Shown in pieces: positions 26,979 through 35,423 of a DNA stretch of 41,206 nt. Source of the DNA: Bacteroidales bacterium (GTDB taxonomy: Bacteria; Bacteroidota; Bacteroidia; Bacteroidales; JAIPAP01); contig JAIPAP010000023.1 of NCBI GenBank assembly GCA_021740045.1, positions 1 through 41,206 on the forward strand, given 5' to 3'. The notes below the pieces were generated by a model. That model was not told the origin of the DNA. It saw nothing but the letters and a program-made list of their open reading frames with translations, and did not search any database. Position 1 is the first letter of the stretch; the number at the start of each line of letters is the position of its first letter. Made by a program: the position numbers and the translations under genes.

Positions 26979-27960
26979 TGAAGAACAATGCATCAAGACA
27001 GGTGTGGTCCTGAAAAAACTGGATGTTAAGCAAAAGTTCTATGAACGCCGGTTTCTGAAACTGTCTCAGCAGGAAAATAACTGGTCTGATGCCTGTTATT
27101 TTGCTGTAGCCATCTGCCATCAAACCCATAAGCTTTATCATCCCATCCTTAACCTGCAGGGCTGGAATTATCTCGAAGAAGTATTTGCCGATTTTATTGA
27201 GGAGGAAAATGAGCTAATCAAGCCCACTTCATTAGCAGCGATGGCAGTTCGGGAGATCGAAGATAGTCTTTGTTCGGTTTTTAGTCATGACAGTTACCCC
27301 GATCATTGTGCCTTAGACAGGCTGGGTGAACGTGCAAAACTCATGCATGAAGCTGCCCTTTTCCTGACAGAAAATTTCAGCGGTTCGTTCTTAAATCTTT
27401 TAAAGCATAGCCAGGGGTATTTATTTAATCGCGGGCAGGGTTTATATGAGATTCTTGAGCAGATCAATCCCTATTCCGATCCTTTAAGGAAAAAGTCCTC
27501 ATTTTTGATCAAATTAATACAGGACGCCGGTATAATTGATTTGCAAGATCCGGAAAACTATATCCCTATTGTTGATTACCATATGCAGCGTGTACTACTG
27601 CGCATGGGATGCATTGAAGTTGAAGATAATGATTTACGTAAAAAAATAATGCAACGGGTTCCAATGGAATCGGATAAGCCATTCCGTGAGGCAGCCATTG
27701 AAGCCTTTGGCATAATCGCTGAACACTCGGGGCACAGCCTTGCTGTAATGAATGATTTTTTCTGGCCCCTCGGAAGAAGCTGTTGCCATGAAACCACCTT
27801 ATGTAAGACCGGATTTTGTTCGAAGAACCCCTGTACCTTTAAAAAGATGACAACGGTGGAAGATCATACCCAATGTTTTTTCAGCGAAGTGTGCAAGGGA
27901 GCCGGTTTATCGGCCTATCGCAAGCTTTGGCAACCTGTTGTGGAAACTCATTACTATTAA
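26953..27960 (+). CDS. Uncharacterised protein with HhH-glycosylase-like features and a C-terminal Cys cluster (possible Fe-S)
   Basis: Start placed at ATG 26953 (MKNQSLSVNEE), overlapping the upstream gene by 26 nt. FSDPLRKK-like, IPIVDYHMQRVLLRMGCI, DFFWPLGRSCCHETTLCKTGFCSKNPCTF. Confidence 0.6.
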   Translation: MKNQSLSVNEEQCIKTGVVLKKLDVKQKFYERRFLKLSQQENNWSDACYFAVAICHQTHKLYHPILNLQGWNYLEEVFADFIEEENELIKPTSLAAMAVREIEDSLCSVFSHDSYPDHCALDRLGERAKLMHEAALFLTENFSGSFLNLLKHSQGYLFNRGQGLYEILEQINPYSDPLRKKSSFLIKLIQDAGIIDLQDPENYIPIVDYHMQRVLLRMGCIEVEDNDLRKKIMQRVPMESDKPFREAAIEAFGIIAEHSGHSLAVMNDFFWPLGRSCCHETTLCKTGFCSKNPCTFKKMTTVEDHTQCFFSEVCKGAGLSAYRKLWQPVVETHYY

Positions 27961-27961
27961 T

Positions 27962-28438
27962 ATGAAGGAAAAAGAGCAATGCCCGTTTTGTGCCCCGGAG
28001 ATCAGGGAAAGTGTGTTTGATGAATCGGAGCATTTTATGGCCATATATAACCTTGCTCCCATCCTGCCCGGGCATTCGATGATAATACCCAAAACCCATT
28101 ACTCGGGAATTTTGGAACTCCCAAAAGATCATTTTATTGAGATGATGCTGTTTAGCCGGGAAGTGGTTAAGCTGCTTACAAAGGCTTTTAACACTAGCTC
28201 ATTCAACTGGACAGTGCAGGAAAAAGAACCTGCCGGGCAAACCTTAGAGCATCTCCATCTGCACATTATTCCCCGGAAAACAGGCGACCTGCAAAAGCCG
28301 GGGGACTGGTTTCCCGAGATGCAAAAATCGGAGGAGCAACTCATTGATAGTGAACTCCGGCCCAGGTTATCCGGTAAGGAAATGCAAAAGCGGGTAGCTT
28401 ACATCAAACAGTTCAAATCATCCCATAAAGAAGATTGA
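27962..28438 (+). CDS. HIT family hydrolase/transferase
   Basis: MKEKEQCPFCAPEI...; FMAIYNLAPILPGHSMIIPKTHYSG; HLHLHIIPRK (HxHxH); start ATG 27962 one nt after the upstream stop. Confidence 0.9.
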   Translation: MKEKEQCPFCAPEIRESVFDESEHFMAIYNLAPILPGHSMIIPKTHYSGILELPKDHFIEMMLFSREVVKLLTKAFNTSSFNWTVQEKEPAGQTLEHLHLHIIPRKTGDLQKPGDWFPEMQKSEEQLIDSELRPRLSGKEMQKRVAYIKQFKSSHKED

Positions 28439-29350
28439 TACACCAATAACGGCAATCAATGCCCCGATAATCTCAGCCACTCTCAGCTTTTCCTTGAATA
28501 ACAGAACAGCCGGAGCAATAATGATCACCGGGGTGATGCTCATTAAAGTGGAGGCAATACCGGTGGTTGTATATTTCACCGCCAGTAACGAAAAGGATAC
28601 CCCGAGGAAAGGGCCGAAAAATGACCCGATGCTAATACCGGTCATGGCCTTGCCATTAGTTAGGGCCTTTCCAACACGTTTCCATCTTCTGATGAAGGTA
28701 AATATCAATGAAAATCCAACTGCACCCGCTATCACCCTGATTTGAGTAGCGGCAAAAGGATCGTAATCCTGCATGCCATATTTGCTCAATACAAGACCTA
28801 CCCCCTGCCCGGCTGCACCTCCAAGCCCAAGCAATAAGCCTATTGGAGACAGATTAACGTTAAATCTGGGTCTTTTGCGCTTTTCGGGGGTTGAAATGCG
28901 TTCAATATTAGTCTCCCTTTTCAGGATCACCAGGATGATGCCGGTAAGGGTAAGAGTCATTCCTACAAAATTCATCAACGTAAAAACTTCTCCCATGATC
29001 AACCATCCGGCAAAAGCAGCAATGGGTGGAGTTAATGACATGATCACACTGGATATACGTGCCCCGATCACCACAAAAGCCTGGAACAGGCATAGATCGC
29101 CTATCACAAAACCTACCAACCCGGACAACGCCAGCCATGTCCAGTTGTGCATGGAAGCATCCGTGGGAAAGAATTTCCCTCTTGTAATAAAGGTATATAA
29201 GCTTAAGATGAATATCGCAATGATGAGTCGTATTAAGTTTACGGTGAGTGAGCCGACCTTTTTCCCTGCCGATTCAAACGCAATACCCGTTACAGCCCAG
29301 CACATGGCAGTGACCAGTGCGGCAAGTTCTCCATAGTGATCTTCAATCAT
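28418..29350 (-). CDS. EamA/DMT-superfamily transporter
   Basis: 310 aa, about 10 TM segments, two EamA repeats; LMSITPVIIIAPAVLLFKEKLRVAEIIGALIAVIGVSIFF. Confidence 0.85.
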   Translation of the reverse strand: MIEDHYGELAALVTAMCWAVTGIAFESAGKKVGSLTVNLIRLIIAIFILSLYTFITRGKFFPTDASMHNWTWLALSGLVGFVIGDLCLFQAFVVIGARISSVIMSLTPPIAAFAGWLIMGEVFTLMNFVGMTLTLTGIILVILKRETNIERISTPEKRKRPRFNVNLSPIGLLLGLGGAAGQGVGLVLSKYGMQDYDPFAATQIRVIAGAVGFSLIFTFIRRWKRVGKALTNGKAMTGISIGSFFGPFLGVSFSLLAVKYTTTGIASTLMSITPVIIIAPAVLLFKEKLRVAEIIGALIAVIGVSIFFMG

Positions 29351-29440
29351 TTATCATCCTTTTAGTTCATTCATCATAGCAGCGAAAATAAGATTTTATC
29401 CCTAATTCATTACCTTTGCCCATTAAATAGGTATACTTCG

Positions 29441-30058
29441 ATGGAGCAGGAGCAGGATCAATACCAAACCATTAAGGTGGAATCGCAAGGCTATTATAAG
29501 GATAGGGGCAGCAAGTTCATATCCTGCGCAATACCCGTGCAATCGGAGGAAGAAGCCATGAACCGCCTCAATGAACTGAAAAGCAAGTATTACGATGCAC
29601 GGCATCATTGCTTTGCTTATCAAATTGGTGTTGATGATCCCTTATGGCGGCAAAATGATGACGGCGAGCCCTCGGGAACAGCCGGCCGGCCCATTTATGG
29701 TCAAATTATGAGTTATGAACTCACCAATATCATCATCGTTGTGATTCGTTATTTCGGCGGTGTTAAGCTGGGTGTAAGGGGACTGATCAATGCTTATAAA
29801 TATGCCGCCCAGGATGCCCTTGACAAGGCTCACATCATTACCAAAACCCGCAAAGACCTTTATAAAGTTACTTACGATTACCCGCTCATGAACGAGGTGA
29901 TGCGTATTATTAAGGAGGAAAATCTCGATCAGCGAGTTACGGATTTTGGCTTGGACTGCAAAATAACATTTGCGGTGCGGCAAAAAGAATCAATAAAAGT
30001 AAAAAAGTACTTTGACAATATTAGAAAAGTAAAGCTCGAATATGTTGGCGAGGAATAG
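29441..30058 (+). CDS. IMPACT/YigZ family protein
   Basis: 205 aa; YKDRGSKFISCAIPV, ARHHCFAYQIG, NDDGEPSGTAGRPIYGQI, VVIRYFGGVKLGVRGLINAY. Confidence 0.93.
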   Translation: MEQEQDQYQTIKVESQGYYKDRGSKFISCAIPVQSEEEAMNRLNELKSKYYDARHHCFAYQIGVDDPLWRQNDDGEPSGTAGRPIYGQIMSYELTNIIIVVIRYFGGVKLGVRGLINAYKYAAQDALDKAHIITKTRKDLYKVTYDYPLMNEVMRIIKEENLDQRVTDFGLDCKITFAVRQKESIKVKKYFDNIRKVKLEYVGEE

Positions 30059-30074
30059 ATATGCGCTTAACCCC

Positions 30075-30482
30075 TTACCTTAAGCGTTTTTCCAGCTTTT
30101 TTATAAACCAGGCCGGAGCTTCAACCGGGCGCATGCTTTGCTTATCGACAAAGACCAGCACCGTAGAGGCTTTACTTAGCAATTCCTTATCGCTGTTGTA
30201 AATCTCATAATCGAAGTGAATCCTGGTTTTTGGAATATCTTGGATAATGGTTCGAATGGTAAGCAAATCATCATAATAGGCAGGCCTAATGTATTTAATA
30301 TTCATGGAGAGAACCGGCATAATTACCCCGCTTTCCTCCATAGCCCTGTAGCTGGTTTTGAGCTCACGCATGGCCTCTACACGACCAATCTCCAGGTATT
30401 GAGCGTAATTGCCGTAATACACGTAACCCATTTGATCGGTCTCAGCATAGCGCACTCGTAATTGCGTTTCGGAATTGAACAT
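30075..30482 (-). CDS. Acyl-CoA thioesterase, 4HBT/YbgC family
   Basis: MFNSETQLRVRYAETDQMGYVYYGNYAQYLEIGRVEAMREL; start trimmed from the TTG at 30509 to ATG at 30482. Confidence 0.9.
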   Translation of the reverse strand: MFNSETQLRVRYAETDQMGYVYYGNYAQYLEIGRVEAMRELKTSYRAMEESGVIMPVLSMNIKYIRPAYYDDLLTIRTIIQDIPKTRIHFDYEIYNSDKELLSKASTVLVFVDKQSMRPVEAPAWFIKKLEKRLR

Positions 30483-30724
30483 AAGTTTTCTTTTTAAATG
30501 CTTGGGCAAAAATAGAAAAATGAGATTTATACATGGTTCAGGGCTATTTTTGTTAAATGAAGTTTAACATTTAGACCCAATAAAAATTAATACGCCTGAA
30601 CACATAGCGCTGATCTACTGACCGAAAACTTATTTAGATTTCTTGTGGAATTAACATTTAAATTAATATTATTTTATATCTTCGCTCCCGTGATTTTATC
30701 TGGTTCTAAACCAGCGGTCTTCAA

Positions 30725-30740
30725 TTTAAGAATTCTTAAA
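30725..30740. repeat. 16-bp perfect palindrome TTTAAGAATTCTTAAA upstream of dnaA
   Basis: Read directly. Confidence 0.8.
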
Positions 30741-30984
30741 ATGATTGTTAATCAAGTGTTAAAGATATGAACGGCTTCTTTTATATTAATGAAAAATTTG
30801 ATTAACATCAATAGTAGTTAATCTTTTTTTTTAACTTTTATTAAAACATCTTTGCTCATGCTTCTGATCGGGAATGATGATGGCTGGTAGCCTACACTCC
30901 AGTACTATAACTGACTAACTCGCAAGCTTTTAGACAAATAGAATCGAATGAATTGTTAATGCTTTAATCATTAAAGATTTTTAG

Positions 30985-32427
30985 ATGAAGGAAATTAATC
31001 ACAAGGAGGTTTGGGACAACTGTCTGCGAATAATAAAAGATAACATTAATCATCAAAGCTTTAAGACATGGTTTCTCCCGATAAAGCCAGTACGATTACA
31101 AAACAATGTTTTAACCATACAAGTACCGAGTCAGTTCTTTTACGAATGGCTCGAGGAACATTACATCAGTTTATTGAAAAAAACAATCAAAAAAGAACTT
31201 GGCGCTAATGGACGGCTTGAGTATAGCGTAGTAATGGATGGTTCTTCCCACAACAATAAGAATCCCTATACCATAAAGGTGCCGACCAGTAACCGGAAAG
31301 CTACTCAAAATCCGTCCGTATCCATGCCCATTGATATTAATCAGGGATCGTCGAAAGAGATACCCAATCCTTTTATTATACCTGGCTTAAAGAAGATCAA
31401 AGTACATTCGCAACTGATTGAGTCCTATTCATTCGAAAACTTTGTGGAAGGCGATTGTAACCGGTTGGCCCGCTCGGCCGGATACGCCGTAGCCAACAAT
31501 CCCGGAAAAACTTCTTTCAATCCCTTATTTATATACAGTCAGGTTGGCTTGGGTAAAACCCACCTGGCACACGCCATCGGGATACAGGCCAAGAACACCC
31601 ACCCTAACAAAACAGTACTGTATGTTTCGGCCGAACAGTTTATTCAGCAGTTCATCGAAGCTGTAAGAAATAATAACCAAAACGACTTTATCCATTTTTA
31701 CCAGATGATCGATGTGCTGATCATCGATGATATTCAATTTTTATCGGGGAAGGAAAAAACCCAGGATGTTTTCTTTCACATTTTTAATTACCTGCATCAA
31801 AAGGGGAAGCAAATCATTATAACATCCGATAAGCCTCCGGTTGAAATGAAAGGAATCGAAACCCGCTTGCTTTCGAGGTTTAAATGGGGGCTTGCCGCCG
31901 ACTTAACGGTACCTTCACTTGAGGTGCGAATTGCTATCCTGAATAAACGATTATATAATGATGGTATTGAAATTCCTTATGAAGTTATTGAATATTTAGC
32001 CTACAGCATTACCACCAATATCAGGGAACTCGAAGGTGCTCTTATCTCCATTATGGCGCAGGCCTCATTAAATAAAAAGGAGATCACCATCGATCTGGCC
32101 AAGCAGATGATCGATAAATTTGTGAAAAACACCTCCAAAGAGATTTCCATTGATTATATCCAAAAAATGGTAAGCGATTATTTTAACATACCTACCGAAT
32201 TAATCAATTCTAAAACCCGCAAGCGCGAAGTAGTTCAGGCGCGGCAACTGGCTATGTTCTTTTCAAAAAAACATACCAAAGCCTCACTGGCTACCATTGG
32301 ACTGCATTGCGGCAATAAAGATCATGCAACGGTACTGCATGCCTGCAAAACCGTGAATAACCTTATCGATACCGACAAGCAATTCCGTCATCACGTTGAT
32401 GAATTGAGTAAGCGGATCAAAATTTAG
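30985..32427 (+). CDS. dnaA: Chromosomal replication initiator protein DnaA
   Basis: 480 aa; NPLFIYSQVGLGKTHLAHAIG (Walker A), VLIIDDIQFLSGKEKTQDVFFHIFN, C-terminal KDHATVLHACKTV. Confidence 0.97.
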   Translation: MKEINHKEVWDNCLRIIKDNINHQSFKTWFLPIKPVRLQNNVLTIQVPSQFFYEWLEEHYISLLKKTIKKELGANGRLEYSVVMDGSSHNNKNPYTIKVPTSNRKATQNPSVSMPIDINQGSSKEIPNPFIIPGLKKIKVHSQLIESYSFENFVEGDCNRLARSAGYAVANNPGKTSFNPLFIYSQVGLGKTHLAHAIGIQAKNTHPNKTVLYVSAEQFIQQFIEAVRNNNQNDFIHFYQMIDVLIIDDIQFLSGKEKTQDVFFHIFNYLHQKGKQIIITSDKPPVEMKGIETRLLSRFKWGLAADLTVPSLEVRIAILNKRLYNDGIEIPYEVIEYLAYSITTNIRELEGALISIMAQASLNKKEITIDLAKQMIDKFVKNTSKEISIDYIQKMVSDYFNIPTELINSKTRKREVVQARQLAMFFSKKHTKASLATIGLHCGNKDHATVLHACKTVNNLIDTDKQFRHHVDELSKRIKI

Positions 32428-32437
32428 CATAATTTGG

Positions 32438-32458
32438 AGGTGCATTTTACACCTTTTT
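32438..32458 (+). terminator. Weak rho-independent terminator after dnaA
   Basis: AGGTG-CATTTTA-CACCT followed by TTTT; short stem. Confidence 0.45.
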
Positions 32459-32546
32459 AGTGTATATTTGTAGGAGCCTGAAGCTGCTTTTCGAAAAAAT
32501 GGGGGTAGCCTAAGCATAGTGAGATTAACCATTAAATTTCAGATAA

Positions 32547-33023
32547 ATGAAAATACTATTTGTATGTCTGGGCAATATTTGCAGGTCACCGCTGGCAGCG
32601 GGGATCCTTAGGAAAAAGATCGATGAGCGTAACCTTGATGTCGAAGTTGAATCGGCTGGGTTTGAACCTCATCATATCGGGCAAGAAGCCGAGCAAAGGA
32701 CTATTGATATTGCGAAAGCACATGGGGTGGATATTATTAAACACGGTATGCGCATGTTTTCTGCTGAGGATTTCGACACCTTTGACCGGATTTATGTGAT
32801 GGATCAGAAAAATTACCGAGACGTAACGGAAATGGCCCGTAATGAGGAAGATATGAAGAAGGTGGATTTTTTATTGAACGTTATCGAACCTGGCGTCAAT
32901 AAAATTATTGCTGACCCCTATTATGGCACTAGTGCTGATTTTGAAAAGGTTTTCCTGAAACTGGATAAGGCGTGTGAAATAATAGCAAACTCAATTGAAC
33001 AGCAAAAACGAGCAACAACTTAA
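32547..33023 (+). CDS. Low-molecular-weight protein-tyrosine phosphatase
   Basis: 158 aa; VCLGNICRSPLAAGIL P-loop (CX5RS), IADPYYGTSADFEKVF. Confidence 0.93.
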   Translation: MKILFVCLGNICRSPLAAGILRKKIDERNLDVEVESAGFEPHHIGQEAEQRTIDIAKAHGVDIIKHGMRMFSAEDFDTFDRIYVMDQKNYRDVTEMARNEEDMKKVDFLLNVIEPGVNKIIADPYYGTSADFEKVFLKLDKACEIIANSIEQQKRATT

Positions 33024-33970
33024 TGATCCCCGATCTTAACGCTATTGAAGAAGCGGCCCGACGAATTGACCCTTTTGCTCATAAAACCCCGGTATTAACC
33101 TCGGTAAACCTGGATGAACTTACCGGCGGACAGCTATTTTTTAAGTGTGAAAACTTCCAGAAAGCCGGGGCATTTAAATTTAGAGGGGCAACCAATACCA
33201 TTCGCTCATTACCGGGCGATGCCCTAAAGAAGGGTGTGGCCACCCATTCATCGGGCAATCATGCCCAGGCCTTATCGCTGGCAGCTCAAATGATGGGCGT
33301 TGAGGCCCATATCGTAATGCCCGAAAATTCCCCCAAAGTAAAGGTGGCAGCAGTGAAGCATTATGGGGGGAACATCACTTTTTGTAAACCTACTTTGCAA
33401 GCCCGTGAAGACACCTTGAAGGATGTCATCGATAAAACCGGAGCTACCGAAATACATCCGTATAACAATCACACGATTATTGCAGGGCAGGCAACTGCTG
33501 CACGGGAACTTATTCATGATGTTCCGGGCCTGGATATTATAGTGGCACCTGTAGGTGGCGGAGGGCTGCTGAGTGGAACAGCGCTTTCCACGTATTACTT
33601 AAGTGCAAAAACCAAGGTTTTTGCGGCCGAACCCGAACAAGCCGACGACGCCTATCAATCGTTTTACCAGGGAAAATTCATCCCTTCGGTAAATCCCAAC
33701 ACCATTGCCGATGGGCTTAGGACTTCGCTGGGAAGCCTCACCTATCCTATCATAACAAAGTACGTAGACCAAATTGTGCGGGTTAGCGAAGAAGGGATCA
33801 TTAAAGCCATGAAATTGATCTGGGAACGCATGAAGATCATTATTGAACCATCGGCAGCCGTACCCCTGGCCGCTATACTGGAAAACACTTTTGAGTGCAG
33901 GAAAAAACGAATCGGCATCATTCTTTCGGGTGGCAACCTTGACCTTGACAAGCTTCCATGGATCCAATAA
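33023..33970 (+). CDS. PLP-dependent (fold type II) threonine dehydratase / serine racemase-like enzyme
   Basis: 315 aa; FFKCENFQKAGAFKFRGATNTI, THSSGNHAQALSLAA, VAPVGGGGLLSG; TAATG overlap with upstream gene. Confidence 0.88.
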   Translation: MIPDLNAIEEAARRIDPFAHKTPVLTSVNLDELTGGQLFFKCENFQKAGAFKFRGATNTIRSLPGDALKKGVATHSSGNHAQALSLAAQMMGVEAHIVMPENSPKVKVAAVKHYGGNITFCKPTLQAREDTLKDVIDKTGATEIHPYNNHTIIAGQATAARELIHDVPGLDIIVAPVGGGGLLSGTALSTYYLSAKTKVFAAEPEQADDAYQSFYQGKFIPSVNPNTIADGLRTSLGSLTYPIITKYVDQIVRVSEEGIIKAMKLIWERMKIIIEPSAAVPLAAILENTFECRKKRIGIILSGGNLDLDKLPWIQ

Positions 33971-33980
33971 TATTCCTACA

Positions 33981-34694
33981 ATGATACATATGCCCGGCAA
34001 ACTATACCTCATTCCTAAGACTATTGGCAATACCGCTACCAACAAGGTATTGCCTCATTATAACCATGAGATCATTAACGCATTAAATGAATTTATTGTT
34101 GAAGATGCCCGTACAGCAAGGCGTTTCCTAAAAGCTTCGGGTTATGAAGGTTCCCTGGATAATTTAATGCTTCATGTATTAAACAAGCATACCTTACAGG
34201 AAGAAATTCCAGGATTTTTAGAAAACTGCCTGGCCGGAAAGGACATAGGTTTAATGTCGGAAGCCGGTCTTCCTTGCATAGCCGACCCTGGCAATGTTGT
34301 TGTAAGCCTTGCTCATCAAAAAGGAATACAGGTGATACCACTGGTAGGGCCTTCCTCAATTCTACTGGCACTGATGGCCTCGGGATTTAACGGGCAGCAA
34401 TTTGCTTTTCATGGATATCTGCCCATTCCATTAAAAGACAAAGAAAAGAAAATCAGGGAAATGGAACGATCAATCTACCGACTTGATCAAACCCAGATTT
34501 TTATGGAAGCTCCCTACCGAAATAATAAACTGCTGGATAACTTGCTAAACACGTGCCAACCCGATACAGTGCTGTGTATAGCGGCCTCCCTTACTACCGA
34601 AGAAGAATATATTAAAACCCTGCCTATAAAAAACTGGGCAAAGAAAAAGCCGGATCTTCATAAGAAACCGGCTCTATTTCTTCTTTATAAATGA
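33981..34694 (+). CDS. SAM-dependent methyltransferase, tetrapyrrole-methylase fold (RsmI-related)
   Basis: GKLYLIPKTIGN, FIVEDARTARRFLKASG, IGLMSEAGLPCIADPGNVVV, PLVGPSSILLALMASGFNGQQFAFHGYLP; start trimmed to ATG 33981. Confidence 0.9.
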   Translation: MIHMPGKLYLIPKTIGNTATNKVLPHYNHEIINALNEFIVEDARTARRFLKASGYEGSLDNLMLHVLNKHTLQEEIPGFLENCLAGKDIGLMSEAGLPCIADPGNVVVSLAHQKGIQVIPLVGPSSILLALMASGFNGQQFAFHGYLPIPLKDKEKKIREMERSIYRLDQTQIFMEAPYRNNKLLDNLLNTCQPDTVLCIAASLTTEEEYIKTLPIKNWAKKKPDLHKKPALFLLYK

Positions 34695-34702
34695 TTTACT
34701 AT

Positions 34703-35206
34703 TTACTGATGACCTTCCGGTCCATGAGCGTGGCCATGATTAATTTCCTCCTCTGAGGGTTCTCTTACTTCAACGATCTCACCGATAAAGTGAAGATTTT
34801 GACCGGCCATCGGGTGGTTGAAGTCCATTTTCACTTTATCATCACCTACTTCTTTCACTTGCCCGTCGAGGCGATTACCCTGCTGATCCTGCATTGGGAT
34901 ATAGTTACCAACTTGAAGCAGGTTCTCATCAATTTTACCCTCCACTTCAAATACATTTTTCGGAAGATCGATGATAGCTTCATCACTGGGATCGCCATAG
35001 GCCTCATCCTTGCTTAAGGTGAATTCAAATTTATCGCCTTCTTGCTTTCCTTTAAGCTTTTCCTCAAAGGCGGGCAACATATTACCGGCACCATGCAGGA
35101 ATACAAAGGGTTTATCTTTATCGACCTGTTCCACAACATCTCCTTCTGCACTGTCCAGCTTTAATTCGTAAGTAAGTGTTACTACTTTGTTACTTGCTAC
35201 TTCCAT
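34703..35206 (-). CDS. FKBP-type peptidyl-prolyl isomerase (SlyD-like)
   Basis: 167 aa; VVTLTYELKLDSAEGDVVEQV, FLHGAGNMLPAFEEKLKGKQEGDKFEF, FNHPMAGQNLHFIGEIVEVR, His-rich tail HGHAHGPEGHQ. Confidence 0.93.
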   Translation of the reverse strand: MEVASNKVVTLTYELKLDSAEGDVVEQVDKDKPFVFLHGAGNMLPAFEEKLKGKQEGDKFEFTLSKDEAYGDPSDEAIIDLPKNVFEVEGKIDENLLQVGNYIPMQDQQGNRLDGQVKEVGDDKVKMDFNHPMAGQNLHFIGEIVEVREPSEEEINHGHAHGPEGHQ

Positions 35207-35228
35207 TTCTTAATATGTTTTGATTTCC

Positions 35229-35273
35229 AAAAAACAACTGAGGTGACTTGCAATACTCAAAGTCACCTCAGTT
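35229..35273 (-). terminator. 14-bp perfect inverted repeat with U-run on the minus strand (possible leader attenuator of the FKBP gene)
   Basis: AACTGAGGTGACTT (35236-35249), 10-nt loop, AAGTCACCTCAGTT (35260-35273); minus strand continues G-TTTTTT (plus AAAAAA at 35229-35234). Confidence 0.75.
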
Positions 35274-35423
35274 TATTCATTTATTATTTAAACTCACAAC
35301 AATTTGAAAAATTGTATATAACTACCCAAAATTTCAAGCATTTACTGAATTTTCCGGTTGTTTTTAATGGTCCTTTAGGCAAGATGATCAAATCTTTATA
35401 ATTTTACAGCCAAAAATTAATCA

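Noticed and set aside
28494-29336. Plus-strand ORFs 28494-28745 and 28773-29336
   Set aside because: Antisense to the EamA transporter; the 187 aa length is explained by the codon structure of the opposite strand.
30510-30984. Calling oriC next to dnaA
   Set aside because: No cluster of TTWTNCACA boxes seen and no dnaN/recF/gyr neighbours; GC-skew could not be computed, so only the palindromes are reported.
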